64,000 nucleotides of DNA from positions 8,807,845 to 8,871,844 of the forward strand of contig OZ020524.1 of assembly GCA_963971425.1 (NCBI GenBank). The letters run 5' to 3'. Positions 34,436 through 47,242 of the stretch are shown here, one piece after another (position 1 is the stretch's first letter; each line of letters starts with the position of its first letter). Source of the DNA: Bryoerythrophyllum caledonicum (Eukaryota; Streptophyta; Bryopsida; Pottiales; Pottiaceae). Made by a program: the position numbers and the translations under genes. The notes under the pieces were generated by a model that saw only the letters and a program-made list of their open reading frames with translations, did not search any database and was not told where the DNA came from.

Positions 34436-35653
34436 TTAACCCTTTAAGGCCGAACGACCTGTTTTGGGTTGTTTTGGCATGATAATCTCAATAGCAAGTG
34501 CTAGAACTAAAGACTAAAACTATGAGATAGAGGTGGAGGAAGATGGGTATCTAATGAGATGATTGCCACAAAAATCGGTGCAAACATTGGAGAGTGATAG
34601 TGATTTCAGTGAATGGGGGTTGTGATGAAATGTACCCCTTGCGTAGATGTTGTTCTACATGATCTAGAACTCTTGTAGATTCTTGCAGGCTATTAAAGGT
34701 CATTGGCCTTAACCCCTAAGAACCATGATAGTTTCACACCAAAAACACTTCAAAATTGTTGGATTCTAGTGCAATGAATAAAGAAGGAAACAAAAACTTT
34801 GATATCTAGTTTTCACCGTAGGATCTCAAATATGACTTATTTAGTAAGATACTCGCAAAATTTCAGAAACTTTGATTGCACGGATTGAAAGATTATAGTG
34901 TTTAAAGCCCAAAAAATGATTCATTTTCTTACCTGGGTTAAGTGGACAAGCAGACTTTGACTTCACTTGGTGTCAATTTTTTGCGCTACATAAAATCCAA
35001 ATCCATTACCATCATGTTAAGCATGATCTTAGTTCCTTACACACCGAATTTTAGAGGTAGAGGAGGGGTGTAGCTTATTCAAAACAACTGTGCAAGGAGT
35101 GGAGGTTCTAAAATTGCCAATTTGCGTCTTAATTTTTTGTGAACTTAATATGTTCTAGATTGATAATCCGAATGGTCTCTAAGAAGATTTACACTACATA
35201 TTGTTATGGGGGGAAAAAATCAAAAATATGAAGATCTCTAAGTTTTATGTGGTAAAGAAGAAGTTTTTTTGGTACCTTGCCCAACAATGTGTGAAAATGT
35301 TTGACTTGGGTTAATATGCCATTTTTCACTAAAGACAAGAACTATTTTTAACAATATGAAGGGGAAAAATATTACTTGCTGGTATTGAAAATCTCACATT
35401 CAATAGAGTGTCCTAGCAAAAGTTTTTGGAGGTGCCCAAAGTACCCGCTCTCCCCATTTGAAATTCAAAACCCTATAATTTTTTCTATATATGTCGGATT
35501 TAGGAAAAAAAATGTTCTCCCATTGAGGTCTTAGTAATGTCCTTCTACAATAAAAATTTCAAAGTGGAATGCTCGAAATTGATACCATAGGAACCTAACT
35601 GGCTTTCAAAAAGCCCATTTTTGACAATTGGTCCTTTAGGGGTTAAGGGTTAA
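34436..35653. mobile_element. Small TTAA element (about 280 bp) split by a TTAA-1 insertion
   Basis: The left end TTAACCCTTTAAGGCCGAA is at 34436. The right end is recovered only after removing the inner element: TGGCC (before 34709) plus TTAAGGGTTAA (35643-35653). The recovered end is the inverse of the left end over about 22 bp. The insertion used a TTAA within this element's own terminal repeat. Confidence 0.75.
34709..35646 (-). mobile_element. TTAA-1 element, inverted, nested
   Basis: 938 bp from TTAACCCCTAAGAACC to GGTCCTTTAGGGGTTAA with TTAA at both ends. It is one of the best-preserved copies and useful as family reference. No coding frame. Confidence 0.85.
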
Positions 35654-36129
35654 TATAACCCCCTTCCAAAACCGACAATTTAAGCAATGTGCATATTGGA
35701 GAGAATCATTAATAATACAATTATTTTCCTGTGATAGTGAATAGAATTATAATTTCTATCCAAGTGATTTCATATTTTTCCAATGAAATGTGAATTAGTT
35801 GTGAATTTTCAAAGTGTGTTCTCGTATTTAGCTGGTGGTTGCTAGTAGGTACCTCCTATCAGCGCCAACCAAACGTATGGGGTCCTAATTAAAGCAAACC
35901 TCTACTTGGATGGATGAATGGGTGGTAATGGGATCGAAGTGGGATGAATATACCCCAATTTTATAGGTGTTGGTTATGGGCCTATGTTATTTACTAAGGG
36001 GCTACTAAGCTGATGTTAGAATGTGATACTAATTCACTTGATACCCCTTTGTTATTAGTGGATTTAGACCTAAGGATTCCATTATCCCTTGTTTCAAGTA
36101 AAGAACCAAATTTATCCCCAAGATGATAA

Positions 36130-37036
36130 AAGTTTTGAGGTGGGCTTTTGCAAATCTTAAGCACGTTCCTGTGGTGGCAATATATATTTAAAATTCTTGA
36201 AATTTTGTACAAATATGCAAAAAGAGAAGAGCTACATGGGAATATAATGTTTATTGTCATCGGACCTCTAGAAAAAAGGTAATGCCATCTTAAAGAAAAA
36301 CTTATGGAGTGTGGGCTTGTCAGAAAACTTTTGCTAGCACACTCTTTTAGATGTAATAATTTCAATACTAGCAATTAGTATTGTTTTCTTTCATGTTGTC
36401 AAAAGAAAACAATTATAGTATGTAGTGAATCATAGCATGTCAACCCAATTCAAACATTTTCACACATTGTTGGGCAAGGTACTAGAAAAACTTCTTCTTT
36501 TCCATATAAAACTTAGAGATCTTGATCTTTTTCAAAATTTATTTTTTCCACTACAAGATGTGGTGTGCGCTTTCTTATCCACCATTTGGATTCTCATTCT
36601 AGAATTTATCAGATTCACAAAAAAATTAAAACGGGAATTGGAAATTTGTAAACCTATCCTCCTTGCACAATTGTTTTGAATATGCTACACCCCTTCTCTA
36701 CCTCTAGAAATTGGTATACCAGGAACTATATCATGCTTGACGTGATGGTAATTAATTTAGACCTTATGTAGTGCAAAAATTTGACATCAAGTGAAGTCAA
36801 AGTCTGCTAATCCACTTCAACGCAGGAAAGAAAACGAGTTGTTTTCTCTACTTCAAACACTATCTTTCAATCTTTGTGGTCAAAGTTTGTAAGTATGTTT
36901 CTTAGTAAGTCTTAGTTGAGATCCTATGATTAAAACTAAAAATATAAGTTTTAGCTTCCTTCCTTACTCATTGCATTAGAACCTGTTGGTTTGAAGTGTT
37001 TTTGGTGTGAAATTTTCAAAGAAATTTAGGGGTTAA
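36130..37036 (+). mobile_element. TTAA-1 element, 5' end decayed
   Basis: Matches the family from near CACGTTCCTGTGGTGGC (about 36163) to the right end AATTTAGGGGTTAA at 37023-37036. The left TTAA end is not recognisable. Confidence 0.65.
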
Positions 37037-38109
37037 ACTAAATTGGATGTTTGTGACTCACTTTAATATCATGATTGTGAGGATATGCTTTGTATTTAGG
37101 GTTTTGTGATATTGTAGAAGGTGACATAGAAGAGGTTAGAATGTAAGCCATAAATATCATAGAAAGTCAATAAAGGGTGAAAAAGGCCTAGTCTAGGCTT
37201 TTGTGATGTTTGGGTTGGCTATATGATTTTGATCTTTATTGCGATTCATCCTTTAGGATTTGCTTTTGCAGTTTTAGAAACATAGAGGGTCTCAAAGGCA
37301 CGATAAACTTCTTTTGGAAGATTCAAAAGCCCTCAAAAGTTGCATTCACCGCTATGGACATGTGGTATCTAAATAGAATTATATAAAAAGAATCAAAGTT
37401 CGATTTCCGATTTCAATACTTTGATCATTGATCCGTCTATCAGCTTTTATCTAGTATAGTAGGATGTCCTCAAACCACCACCTATCCATAAGCAAGAGTA
37501 AATCACATTCTATAACATTCTATAAGAAGTTGTAGATAATTATCCGTCTTTCAAAGGTCATATTGGTGGTTTTTAGTAGTTTTATGACATCTACTACAGT
37601 GGTTTTTAGTAGAGCAACGACCAATTAGATTGCTACTAGTAAGGGTGTCGGCGTTGTCATTGCCACCAATATTAAGGTTCTAGAGCCAAAATTTATTTTT
37701 TGGCATCTCCAATGCGTAGTTTGTGAAGGTTTCAATATCAATTTTCAAGGAACAATGGGGTCAATATCGGCACAATTTGTGGTGGACATATGACAAATTC
37801 TAAGACAATCATAGGTCACATCTTACTTTACACTTTGAAAATTTGTAACTATTCCGATATTGGGAATTTAAATGTTGGAAAATGTGCAAAAGTAAAAGAA
37901 GAAATCATGATGATCCATGCAAGTTATAAGAAAAATATAACTTTCCATATAATATTTACCATAAATAGGCTAAGGAGCTTAAGTTTAAGGACAACTACTT
38001 GGTGGGATGGAATGTTTGGGAGGAACCTCAAAAAATCTTCTATGAACCAAAGTTAGGTAATTGCAATAGACTAGGCAAGTCTTTAAGCAAAGGTAAGGCA
38101 TCTTACCTT
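37037..38109. other. Intergenic sequence
   Basis: No recognisable gene, repeat pairing or RNA gene. Short frames only. Confidence 0.4.
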
Positions 38110-38904
38110 TTAACCATTTAGCGGCCAGGAAGCCCGAAATGGGACTCTAGAGTGCTAAAACTCAATTTGCATGAAATTCATGAAGAACTAGGCTTCGAGA
38201 TACGAGATTCAGATTTGCGCACTCACTACACAAACACTCTCCAACAATCAGATCATGATTTGGAGTTATAGAACTCTTGGAGAAGCTAGGAAAACAACAC
38301 AAATACATCAAATACACTAAAATACAGTGAATACTATGCCACATACTATGTTGTATTTTACACACATGCACATTTATTTTGGTCTTAAATTTTGATTGAA
38401 CTTCATCTTCAAGAAATTCTTCATTTTTTGTGATTGTTGATCTCTCTCCTCACATATGAAACTTCCGTTTTGATTCGTATAAGGTTGGAACATTTTTGTA
38501 TACAATCAAGTAGAAAAATGCAAAAAAATTACCAATAATTGTGGATACATACTTTTTCACATATGATATGTCAATGCAAAGCTATCAACCTAGAGCACAT
38601 GTGAACCACCCTTATTCAAAGTAACAAAAATCTTGCAAAAATCTATTGATGGTTAAAGTAGTACACCCTCCGAAATCCACAGTTTTCACTACCAATATAC
38701 GGTAACTTTAAACACTGTAATGTATTCCATCAACTGTTGGATGTTATGCAAAATTTCCCCAAAGTTGAGGTCATGGATTAAGTTCAATTTTGTAAGGTTA
38801 GATACTAGTATTTGGCATTGTATTTTCATAATATCCGGTTCAAAGAAAAAAATCAGCATAAATCTTGATTTTTCTAGAAACATCCTTGGGCGGTAAAGGG
38901 TTAA
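38110..38904 (-). mobile_element. TTAA-flanked element, family A, copy 2 (inverted)
   Basis: 795 bp with TTAA at 38110 and 38901. The plus-strand right end is GGGCGGTAAAGGGTTAA. Same length and interior as 5948-6741, in opposite orientation. Confidence 0.78.
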
Positions 38905-39860
38905 GCAATCTCTATTGCCTCTTCCATATTAAATATGACTCATATAGTGGATCCAATGTCGCAAATTTCATGGGCACACTAGCACAGATCCTTGCTCATA
39001 GGCCACATTGCTCACTAGCAGACCTTATATAAATTTGAGGCATGAATGTTTATTGCTACATATGGCATAACAAAATGGTCATTTAAATAGTATTTTATTT
39101 TTAAGTGTGAGATTTTTTAAAACTAGTATGTAACATCATTTTATTCAAGATTGTGAAAAATTATATACCTTATGTAATGTAAAACTTTCATCTTAAGACG
39201 AGTCAAAGTATTTTCACTGTTTTCAAGCAAGGTACAAAAAAATAAATCATGTATTCATCAATATTAGAGATCTTAATCTATTTATCATTTGATATAGAAT
39301 TCTTTTCAAAAGATATTGAACCCAATTTTTTGCTCTTTGGATTTCCAATGTATACAAAAATTGATTCATCAAAAATTAAAATGTGTTTTGGCGATTTTGG
39401 ACCTCTCTTCATTGCCTTATGTTTGAAATTTTATTTCACATCTCTTCTACCTCTAAAAATTGGTGTACTGTACAAGGAGCCAACATCACGCTTAATATAA
39501 GAATATGAGAATCTATAACTTTATAATTTAAAAGTTCAAGAGTAAGTGAAGTCAAAGTTTGCTAATTCTTTAAACCTGGAGAAGAAGGACCCTTTTTCTT
39601 CACTTTCAACATTGTAATCTTACAAAGTTTGTGAAGCATGTGCTTATAGTAGTATAGATTAACCCCTAAAGGCCCAATGTCCTCTCGAGGACATTTTGAG
39701 TTTGAATAAGGTCCTAGAGTTTCTAATTTAGGCATGATTTCTTGAGATTTTTTATTGAATGGGCAACTTTCTATTAACTTCCCGTAAACATAATTTTCCT
39801 AGAAATCCGACTCACGGTTCAAAAGTAATAAAAAAAAATTTGAGTAACATCTACAAATAG
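38905..39860 (+). mobile_element. Fragments of TTAA-1-like elements
   Basis: Weak family similarity runs over about 39150-39658 (for example CTCTTCTACCTCTAAAAATTGG). A fresh left end, TTAACCCCTAAAGGCCCAA, begins at 39659 and fades by about 39860. The pieces are too decayed to bound precisely. Confidence 0.5.
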
Positions 39861-39943
39861 TGCAACTGTTTAGTGTGACATACAACACAATGTAGCAAAA
39901 CTTTTATCAATTATAAATTCAATAGAAATTCGAGTTTTTTTCC

Positions 39944-39945
<2 letters not shown>

Positions 39946-39998
<53 letters not shown>

Positions 39999-40001
39999 TA
40001 T
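39946..40001. repeat. (TA)n microsatellite
   Basis: About 55 bp of nearly pure TA repeat. Confidence 0.95.
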
Positions 40002-40023
40002 CATCATACTACTAAAATCATAA

Positions 40024-40135
40024 TCGACGCAGTGAACAACACAGCGATCAACTACGCAGTCAACCGTGCAATGAACTATAGGAACGGTGCAGTCAACCGC
40101 GCAGTTAATTGCGCAACCAACCGCGCAGTGAATCA
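40024..40135. repeat. Degenerate CAACCGCGCAGT minisatellite
   Basis: GCGCAGT, GTGCAGT and TACGCAGT flanked by CAACC recur every 12-20 bp. No gene is evident. Confidence 0.6.
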
Positions 40136-40570
40136 TGTTACCTTTGTTCTACCTATATAAAAGGCGTCTCTTTGTCCGCCGCTCCGGGTCACGTGACCTT
40201 TCTTTCTTGATTTTGACCTCTTGATGTGAAGGGTGAGGCACAGTGATGCACTCTTCTTGACTCTTGATATTAGGTAGTAACCTAATGACTCTTGATTTTA
40301 ACCACTTGATGTGAAAGGTTTTCTACTCCTATATTAGGCAAGTGATACTTATATACACAAAGGGTCGATCAAAATGCAAATGTAAAGCAAAAGTACTTTA
40401 TTTTTGTAGTGGATTTAAACTAGGGTAACGTTTGCATGCACTACAAAAATATGGATATTTTTTCATTTAAATTCGATTTGAGCTTATAGGTTTTAAAATA
40501 CAAAACATATAAACGTTAATTTAACACACCACCCTCCGCTCTCACGGTCGGGACGACGGGTACCAACCCT

Positions 40571-41338
40571 AGTTTAATATAGTTTGTAATATAAAAACTA
40601 CATTAAAATGGTTGGACTAATGTGTTGCAAAGCATTAGCTTGAGTTTTTGGGTGTGACAAATTTGCATTTGTGTGTTGCAATTTGTGCTCTTGATTACAA
40701 ATTTGAAGTTCAAAATATTTTTTGAGTTAAGCACTAAAAGATTGAATTGTAAATTATGAGTTGAAAACTTGGAATGAAAAAATTGTGAAGTTGGAGTTGT
40801 GATCTTGGAGATTGGCATACAAAGCTGGAGTAGCAAAATTGCATATTCGAGTTGTGAAGATTGAAATTACAAGTTTTGAGGTGAGATTGCAAGTTTTGAG
40901 ATTGTAATTGCAAATTGAGATTGTGGGTGTGTGAATTTGAGATTGTAATTTCAAGTTGAGTTTGTGGGTGTGTGAAATTGAGATTGTAACTGCAAATTGA
41001 GTTTGTGGGTGTGTGAAATTGAGATTATAATTGCAAGTTGAGTTTGTGGGTGTGTGAAATTTGCATTTGTGTGTTGCAATTTGTGCTTATCCAAAATAAA
41101 TTTGAAACTCTTGATTACAAATTTGACATTCATAACATTTTTGAAATTCCATGTTAAAATGCAAAAAATCTAAAACCTAATTTATTTTTTTCTATTCTAT
41201 TCTATTACATTATTAAAATTCATGCATAGGTTTCAAAGACATATTTATATTTTATGTAGATTATTGTTACCTTTCTTTTTATATATTTTGTGATATAAAA
41301 ACTATATTAAAATGGTTGAACTACTATGTTGCAAAGCA
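40571..41338. repeat. Region of tandem and direct repeats
   Basis: A 41-bp tandem unit (containing GAGTTTGTGGGTGTGTGAAA) is repeated about five times at 40870-41070; copies of GTGGGTG fall at 40923, 40964, 41005 and 41046. Around it, 40571-40633 and 41278-41338 are about 60-bp direct copies (ATTAAAATGGTTG..ACTA). About 75 bp near 40635-40710 also recurs at 41045-41130. These look like local duplications. Confidence 0.8.
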
Positions 41339-43194
41339 AGCACCAACTGCTAGTATATATATATTCCGCTCGAAAAGAAAATGGAAAACTTTGCATCTAC
41401 GGTATGCATTTTTGAATTTCAAAAATATGAGAAGATATGATATATGCAAAACTTGAAGTGTATTGTTAATTCTCATAACATAGTTGCATTGAAGGATTTT
41501 AAAGGACATCTTCTACCCTTCTTCTACTTCTAAAACTTGGTGCACATGTGCCTATTATGAACCTCTTTAACTTAAAATTAGAAATATCACCGACTGTAGT
41601 GCAAAACTTTGCCATAGAAGGTGGTCGGAGCTTGTTGAAGGTGTTTAGTATAACCTAAAAAAGAGTTTATGTCTCACTTCAAAGGCTCGTATCTTTCAAT
41701 CGGTGCGGTCAAACTGAACAAAAAATTTATCACACACTTGTACAGTACCCTTCAATAAGGTTACGTACTTTTTGCATTCCTAGGGATAGTAACTTTCACT
41801 GCCGCCAACTTTGACACCCTCTTGAGGTCTAGAAAATTGTTATTTTACCATGAAATTTTTGGCACAAGATCATTTCTATGTTGACAACATGTGTGCCAAA
41901 TTTCAAGGCCAGAAGATGAACATAGAAAAAGATATTCCAAATTTACCAACATGTGTAGTTGTAAGCCATTCACTACTACCAATTTTGACACCCTCGTGAA
42001 GGCTGAAAATTTGATATTTTACCATGAAATTTTTATCACAAGATCATCTCTATGCTGATAACATGTGTGTTAAATTTCAAAGCCATGTGATGAATACAAT
42101 AATAGATACACAAGATTGTTTCTCATAGTTTCACATGTTGGTAAATTTTGAATATGGGTTTTTTTTATTCATCTTCTGGCCTTGAAATTTGGCACACCTA
42201 TTATAAACATAGAGGTGATCATGTGTTAAAAATTTCATTGTAAAATAACAATCTTTCAAACCTAGGGAAGGTGCCAAAGTTGAAATGGTACCCGGTTGTT
42301 TCTCACAATTAGCACGTTGGTAGATTTTGATTTTTTTCTTTTCTATCGTGGATATTTTAGTCTTGAAATTAAGCACACATATAATCAACGTAGAGATGGT
42401 CTCATGTCCAAAATCTCATGGGAAAAAATATAAAATTCAATCCATGGGAGGGTGTCAAATTTGGCAAGAGTGAAATGTTTCTTACAACTACACATGTTGG
42501 TAGATTTCAAAAATCTTTTGCTATGTAGGTATTCTGGCCTTAAAACTTGGTACACATGTATTCAATACAGACATGGTTTCATGCCAAAAATTTCATGTGC
42601 AAAAACAAAAGATTTAATCCTTGGGAGTGTGTCAAAGTTGGCGAGGAGTGAAATGTTTCTTACAACTACACTCACAACTACACATGTTGCTAGATTTTAA
42701 ATATGTTTCTTAGTGTGGATGTTTTGGACTTTAAACATGTAATAAACACAAAGAAGGTCCCATGCCAAAAATTACATGGGCAAAAAAAAAAAATTCAATC
42801 CTTGGGAGGGTGTCAAAGTTCGTAGCTATGAAACTTTTCTTTGTGCTACCCATGTTGGTAGATCTTGAATATCTTTTTTTTTATTTGACTTCCGACCTTG
42901 AAATTTTGCACACGTGTTGTCAACATAGAAATGATCTTGTGCCAAAAATTTCATGGTAAAATAACAATTTCTCACCCTCAAGAGGGTGTCAAAGTTGGTA
43001 GCACTGAAAGTTACTATCCCTAGGAATGCAAAAAGTACGTAACCTTATTGAAGGGGACTGTACAATTCTAGTACAGGATCTTCTAGTTAGATGTGTAAAA
43101 ATTGTGTTTATTTGCATTTTGTGTTGAATGCATTGAAACTGGTAGTTTCAGTGAGTTTAGGTGCTAAAATGTTGCGGGCCTTTAGGGCTTAAGA
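41330..43194 (+). mobile_element. TTAA-1-like element containing an inverted satellite-like array
   Basis: The outer sequence shows weak TTAA-1 similarity (CTTCTACTTCTAAAACTTGG near 41520) and ends GCGGGCCTTTAGGGCTTAA at 43194, a TTAA-1-type right end. The middle is occupied by the array described separately. No coding capacity seen. Confidence 0.5.
41738..43066. repeat. Large inverted repeat made of about 170-bp units
   Basis: The outer arms 41738-41915 and about 42885-43066 are reverse complements with few differences (for example TTCAATAAGGTTACGTACTT against its inverse). Between them are degenerate units of about 155-185 bp: two in one orientation (to about 42120) and about five in the other. 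Each unit contains CCATGAAATTTTTGGCAC or its inverse and an ACATGTTGGTAGATTT-type segment. Confidence 0.8.
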
Positions 43195-44920
43195 TCTTAC
43201 GATTGAAGATGAAAGTGAAAATTTCCTACTTCTCTTCCACTCTTTGCACTGGAATGATTGGTTTTGATGCGTTCTTGGTGATCAGATTTTTTGAAGGGTC
43301 AAAGAGAATTATTAAGGGCTGCTTCACACCAAGCTGAGTCGAGAGTCCGTCCGTCAAACTTTTTGCCCAAACTATGGCGAGAGTCCAAACTTTTGGATTA
43401 AAAAAAACATTAAAATATATATATTGAAGCCTTTGGGTGGCTGTGGTGTGAAAACCCAAAGCCCAAGTCCAAAGTCCAAACCCCATATCATTACGCCAAA
43501 AAAAATTAGCCAAAAAATTCGGCCTCTTTCATCTAACGGTCTAGATCTTGTCAAATTTTGATTATTTTATTGAAAAAATCGACGGACACTTGAAGGAAGT
43601 TTGGGTCGACTAAAAACGGCAACCCAAGTTTTGTTTGAGAGTCTGTCGCCTTAGCGCCAAAACTATCCAAAAATAATGCCATGTAGGCACTTTGGAAGAG
43701 GACGGCCTTTGGACACTGGCCTTTGGTGTGAAGGCCAAGACGCAAGACTTTGGCCATTTAAGCAATCTCATTGGTGGAAACCGACGGACTCTCGACCTTG
43801 GATGTGAAGGGGCCCTAAGGTTCTGGAATTTGCATGTGTTAGTGCTATTCGCACTTTAGTTCAGATCACCAAGTTTTTATGAAATCTCAGCCCATGAATA
43901 TGGTAAACCCCTTGTAACCAACCAAAACCCATAACTGACACCTATAAAATTGGAGTATATCCAACCGATTACCACCTAATTCAACTCCAAATGGAGGTTT
44001 GTTATTAGTTGGGAATCTTTATAATTTAGTCACACGAGGTTTGTGAATCCTTATAATTTAATCACATGAGGTTGGGGTAAACCTGGGCCCTATATATTTT
44101 TGGATGGAAAATTATTTTAAGCAAATAGAGGCCTTTAAGGATAATTTAGGATGCATGCCCCAAATTTGTCATAACAAATCTTTGAAAAGCCTCTGGACCC
44201 CCTAAAATGAGAGGGCTAGAAAAATGACCCCATGCCATATAAGACAAGGGTCCACCTCCCCAAAGAAGCTTGTGCGGCCAAAATATTGGGGTCCATTAGA
44301 CAAGACCTCTTACTTTTGGTTGGCGCTTGTGGGGGTTGCCTATTGGTGGCCACCGGCTAAACATGGCAATACACTTTGGAAATTTATAGCTAATTCATAT
44401 TTATTGTGGAAATATGAAAGTACTTGGGTTGAAATTTTAATTCTATTGGCAATCGCTGATGAATCAATGTTTTCTCCATATATGAAAATTGCTTAATTGT
44501 TGGTTATGGGCCGGGTGTTTACCTTAGTATCAAAGAACTAGATTTGGAAGTTAGTGTGTCAGTTATGGATGTACTTCTGTGTGGAGGGAAGCCGAAACAT
44601 TGCATTAAATTCCGGTATTTAACAATATTCAAATTCTGAGCCTGAAACTGCAGAGTTGATCACTAGGTACTGTTCTGGTACATAAGTTACTACTGCACCA
44701 GGTTGCACCATGTGCGCCCCATGTTTCAATTAAGACTTGTTGTTTACATCATTCTCAGTGCATCTTTCCTATCCACATACGACACATCTCTCTTACCACA
44801 ACTCCAAATGCAGTTTTCTTTTAGAATGATGGTATTCGTTGACAGTTAGAAAATCCAGCAGATTGCAACAGCTATGAAGTTTTGAATGCCTTTTTCCTCT
44901 TTCAGGAGACCAAAATGACT
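43195..44920. other. Intergenic with repeat fragments
   Basis: Another TTAA-1 right-end fragment lies at about 43195-43280. A segment near 43930-44010 is an inverted relative of 35830-35980. No gene recognised. Confidence 0.4.
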
Positions 44921-44988
44921 TTAACCCTTCAAAAGCTGGGCTGGTTATTCAACTATCAATTGTAGCCGGCCCGGCATTAAAGGGTTAA
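44921..44988. mobile_element. 68-bp TTAA-ended hairpin element
   Basis: Starts TTAACCCTTCAAAAGC and ends CATTAAAGGGTTAA, with a GCTGGGC / GCCCGGC inner pairing. The tips are the same as those of larger TTAA elements here. Confidence 0.55.
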
Positions 44989-46291
44989 GACCAATCCTGA
45001 GAAGAAAAAAAAGGGGGTCGAAACTCACTGTAGCTTTGTATTTTGCTTCCAGAAAAACTTTACAGCAGTAGATAACTTACTCTCTCGAAGGCTGGACCTG
45101 TAAGATGATGTAATACCAAGTTGACTGTGCTTTCTGCTTTCTTCTAGAGCTATGTCTTATTGTTTGGTTATTTCAAACTACTCCAGTGACATCTACATTC
45201 AAACAGCTGTGTGATCGGTCTTTCAGTGCAGTTTTAGGTCAATATTCTCTTGACATAGCACAGGAGGAATAATAATAATAATAATAATATAATAACAAGA
45301 AAAATAATAATAAGTCATGAGCAGACCACAACTGGTTGCTAGTAAAAAGCCAATGCCAGGTTGGACAGGGAATTTTAGCTGGAGATGCTACAAAATACAG
45401 TCCATTTAATATTAAAAATAAAAACTCGTAGAACTCTGCCGCCGGCTTTGTCGTTGAGTGCCTGCATCTGATCAGCTCCAGCCCATACTTGATAAGTGTA
45501 GGACTGCATCATACGTGCTACAATAGTACCACAACCTCTGAAAAATCAACATGTTACAAGTTCCATACAACAAACAAATGGACAATCATGCTCATCAAGT
45601 GAAGAGAGAGAGAGATATATGTTCACAATCGGATGCTACAGAGCATTGGATACCGAGTGCTAATATCAACAAGAAAACTAGTCATCCCGTGCAACAGTGA
45701 CCTCTAATTTTGCCCCACATTCAAGGTACTCTAGTGCGATGCTCCATAGTTGGTGGTGCCAGACTTTCCACAAATGGTGACCATCTGTCAGGCATTGGGT
45801 TTTTAATGGTCAGTTCCATACTTTGTATTTGATGCTTAATTTTAGCAGTGACACGAATTATTATGCTTGAGGTTTTAGGCAAAATAATATGTGACCTTAC
45901 AGCTCCGTCGAAGAGTCACTTGAACGCTCACTCTCCAGGTTTACTTCTCACAAACACCTCCCCACCAACACTCTCACAAGGGAAAAATATTTAGTGGCAC
46001 CATGGAAAGTTAGAGGTGCATAGAAAGGAGAGCCTTATTTCCAGTGCCCTTGCTCTCGCAGTGGCTCATCCCGAAAGTTATGGGATTTTATTTGTATGTG
46101 CGGACCATTTGTTTGTATGTGTGCATTCCATGCACAAATTTGTTTGTGTGCGCCAAACTAAGTGCCCTTTCCGCGCACAAAGTGGAAGCGAGTGTTGAAG
46201 GTGGAACCCATCTCCTGTTGGTGGGGTGCCCACGGCAAGCAGTCTCCCGCTTATTGAAACATGTCCCTGTACACATCCTGTTGAGGGCGCT
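44989..46291. other. Intergenic; possible exon remnants on the minus strand
   Basis: Two minus-strand segments read like exons: about 45790-45680, containing WKVWHHQLWSIALEYLECG and a stop after ARDD, and about 45541-45420, containing QVWAGADQMQALNDKAGG, the latter after a CAG acceptor-like site. I do not recognise a family. An (AAT)n microsatellite lies at about 45271-45315. Confidence 0.3.
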
Positions 46292-47242
46292 TTAACCCCT
46301 AAGGGACCAAGTGTCACAAATGGGCTTTTTGAAAGTTCGGTCAGGTTCCTATGGTGTCAATTTCCAACATTCTTCTTTGAAATTTTTACTATAGAAAGAC
46401 ATTACCAAGACCTTAGTGGGAAAACAATTTTTTCCTAAATTGGACATTTGATGAAAAAGTTATAGGGTTTCAAATTTTAAATGGGGAGGGCGGGCACCTC
46501 GGGCACCTCCAAAAACTTTTGATAGGACACTCTATTGAATGTGAGATTTTCAGTACTCGCAAATAATATTATTTCCCTTTATATTGTCAAAAAAAAGTTC
46601 TTGTCTTCAGTGAAAAATAGCATACCAACCCAAGTCAAACATTTTCACACATTGTCACTCATTGTCAGGCAAGGTACCAAAAAAACTTCTTTTTTTCCAC
46701 ACAAAACCTAGGTATCTTTATTTTTTTATTTTTTTATTTTTTCCACAACAATATGTATTGTAAACCTTCTTATTAACCATTCGGATTATCAATCAAAAAC
46801 ATATTAAGTTAAAAAAAATTAAAGTGTGAATTAACATATTTTGAGCATCCACTCCTTGCACACTTGTTTTGAATATGCTACACCCCATCTCTACCTCTAA
46901 AAATTGGTGTATATGGAGCTAACATCATGCTTAACAAGATGGTAATGGATTTAGACCTTGTGTAGTGAATTTTTTTGACACCAAGTGAAGTCAAAGTCTG
47001 CTGATCCACTAAATGCAGGGAAGAAATGAACCATTTGCTTGACTTCAAACACTATAATCTTTCAATCCGTGGGGTCAATTTTTTTGAAATTTTGTACATG
47101 TATTACTTAATAAGCCTTTATTGAGATCCTACGGTCAAAACTAAAAATCAAAGTTTTTGTTTCCTTCTTTATTCATTACACTAGAATCCAATAATTTTGA
47201 AGTGTTTTTGGTGTAAAACTGTCACGGTACCTTAGGGGTTAA
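46292..47242 (+). mobile_element. TTAA-1 element (951 bp, well preserved)
   Basis: Left end TTAACCCCTAAGGGACC at 46292, right end GGTACCTTAGGGGTTAA at 47242. The terminal inverted match is about 17 bp with TTAA at each tip. The interior carries the family landmarks (GTGTAGTG near 46960; GAAGTGTTTTTGGTG near the right end). No open frame above about 80 codons. Confidence 0.85.

Noticed and set aside
41738-43066. CRISPR-like or tRNA-array interpretation of the regular repeats
   Set aside because: Units are about 170 bp, diverged, in both orientations and without unique spacers; this is a eukaryotic satellite or foldback structure.
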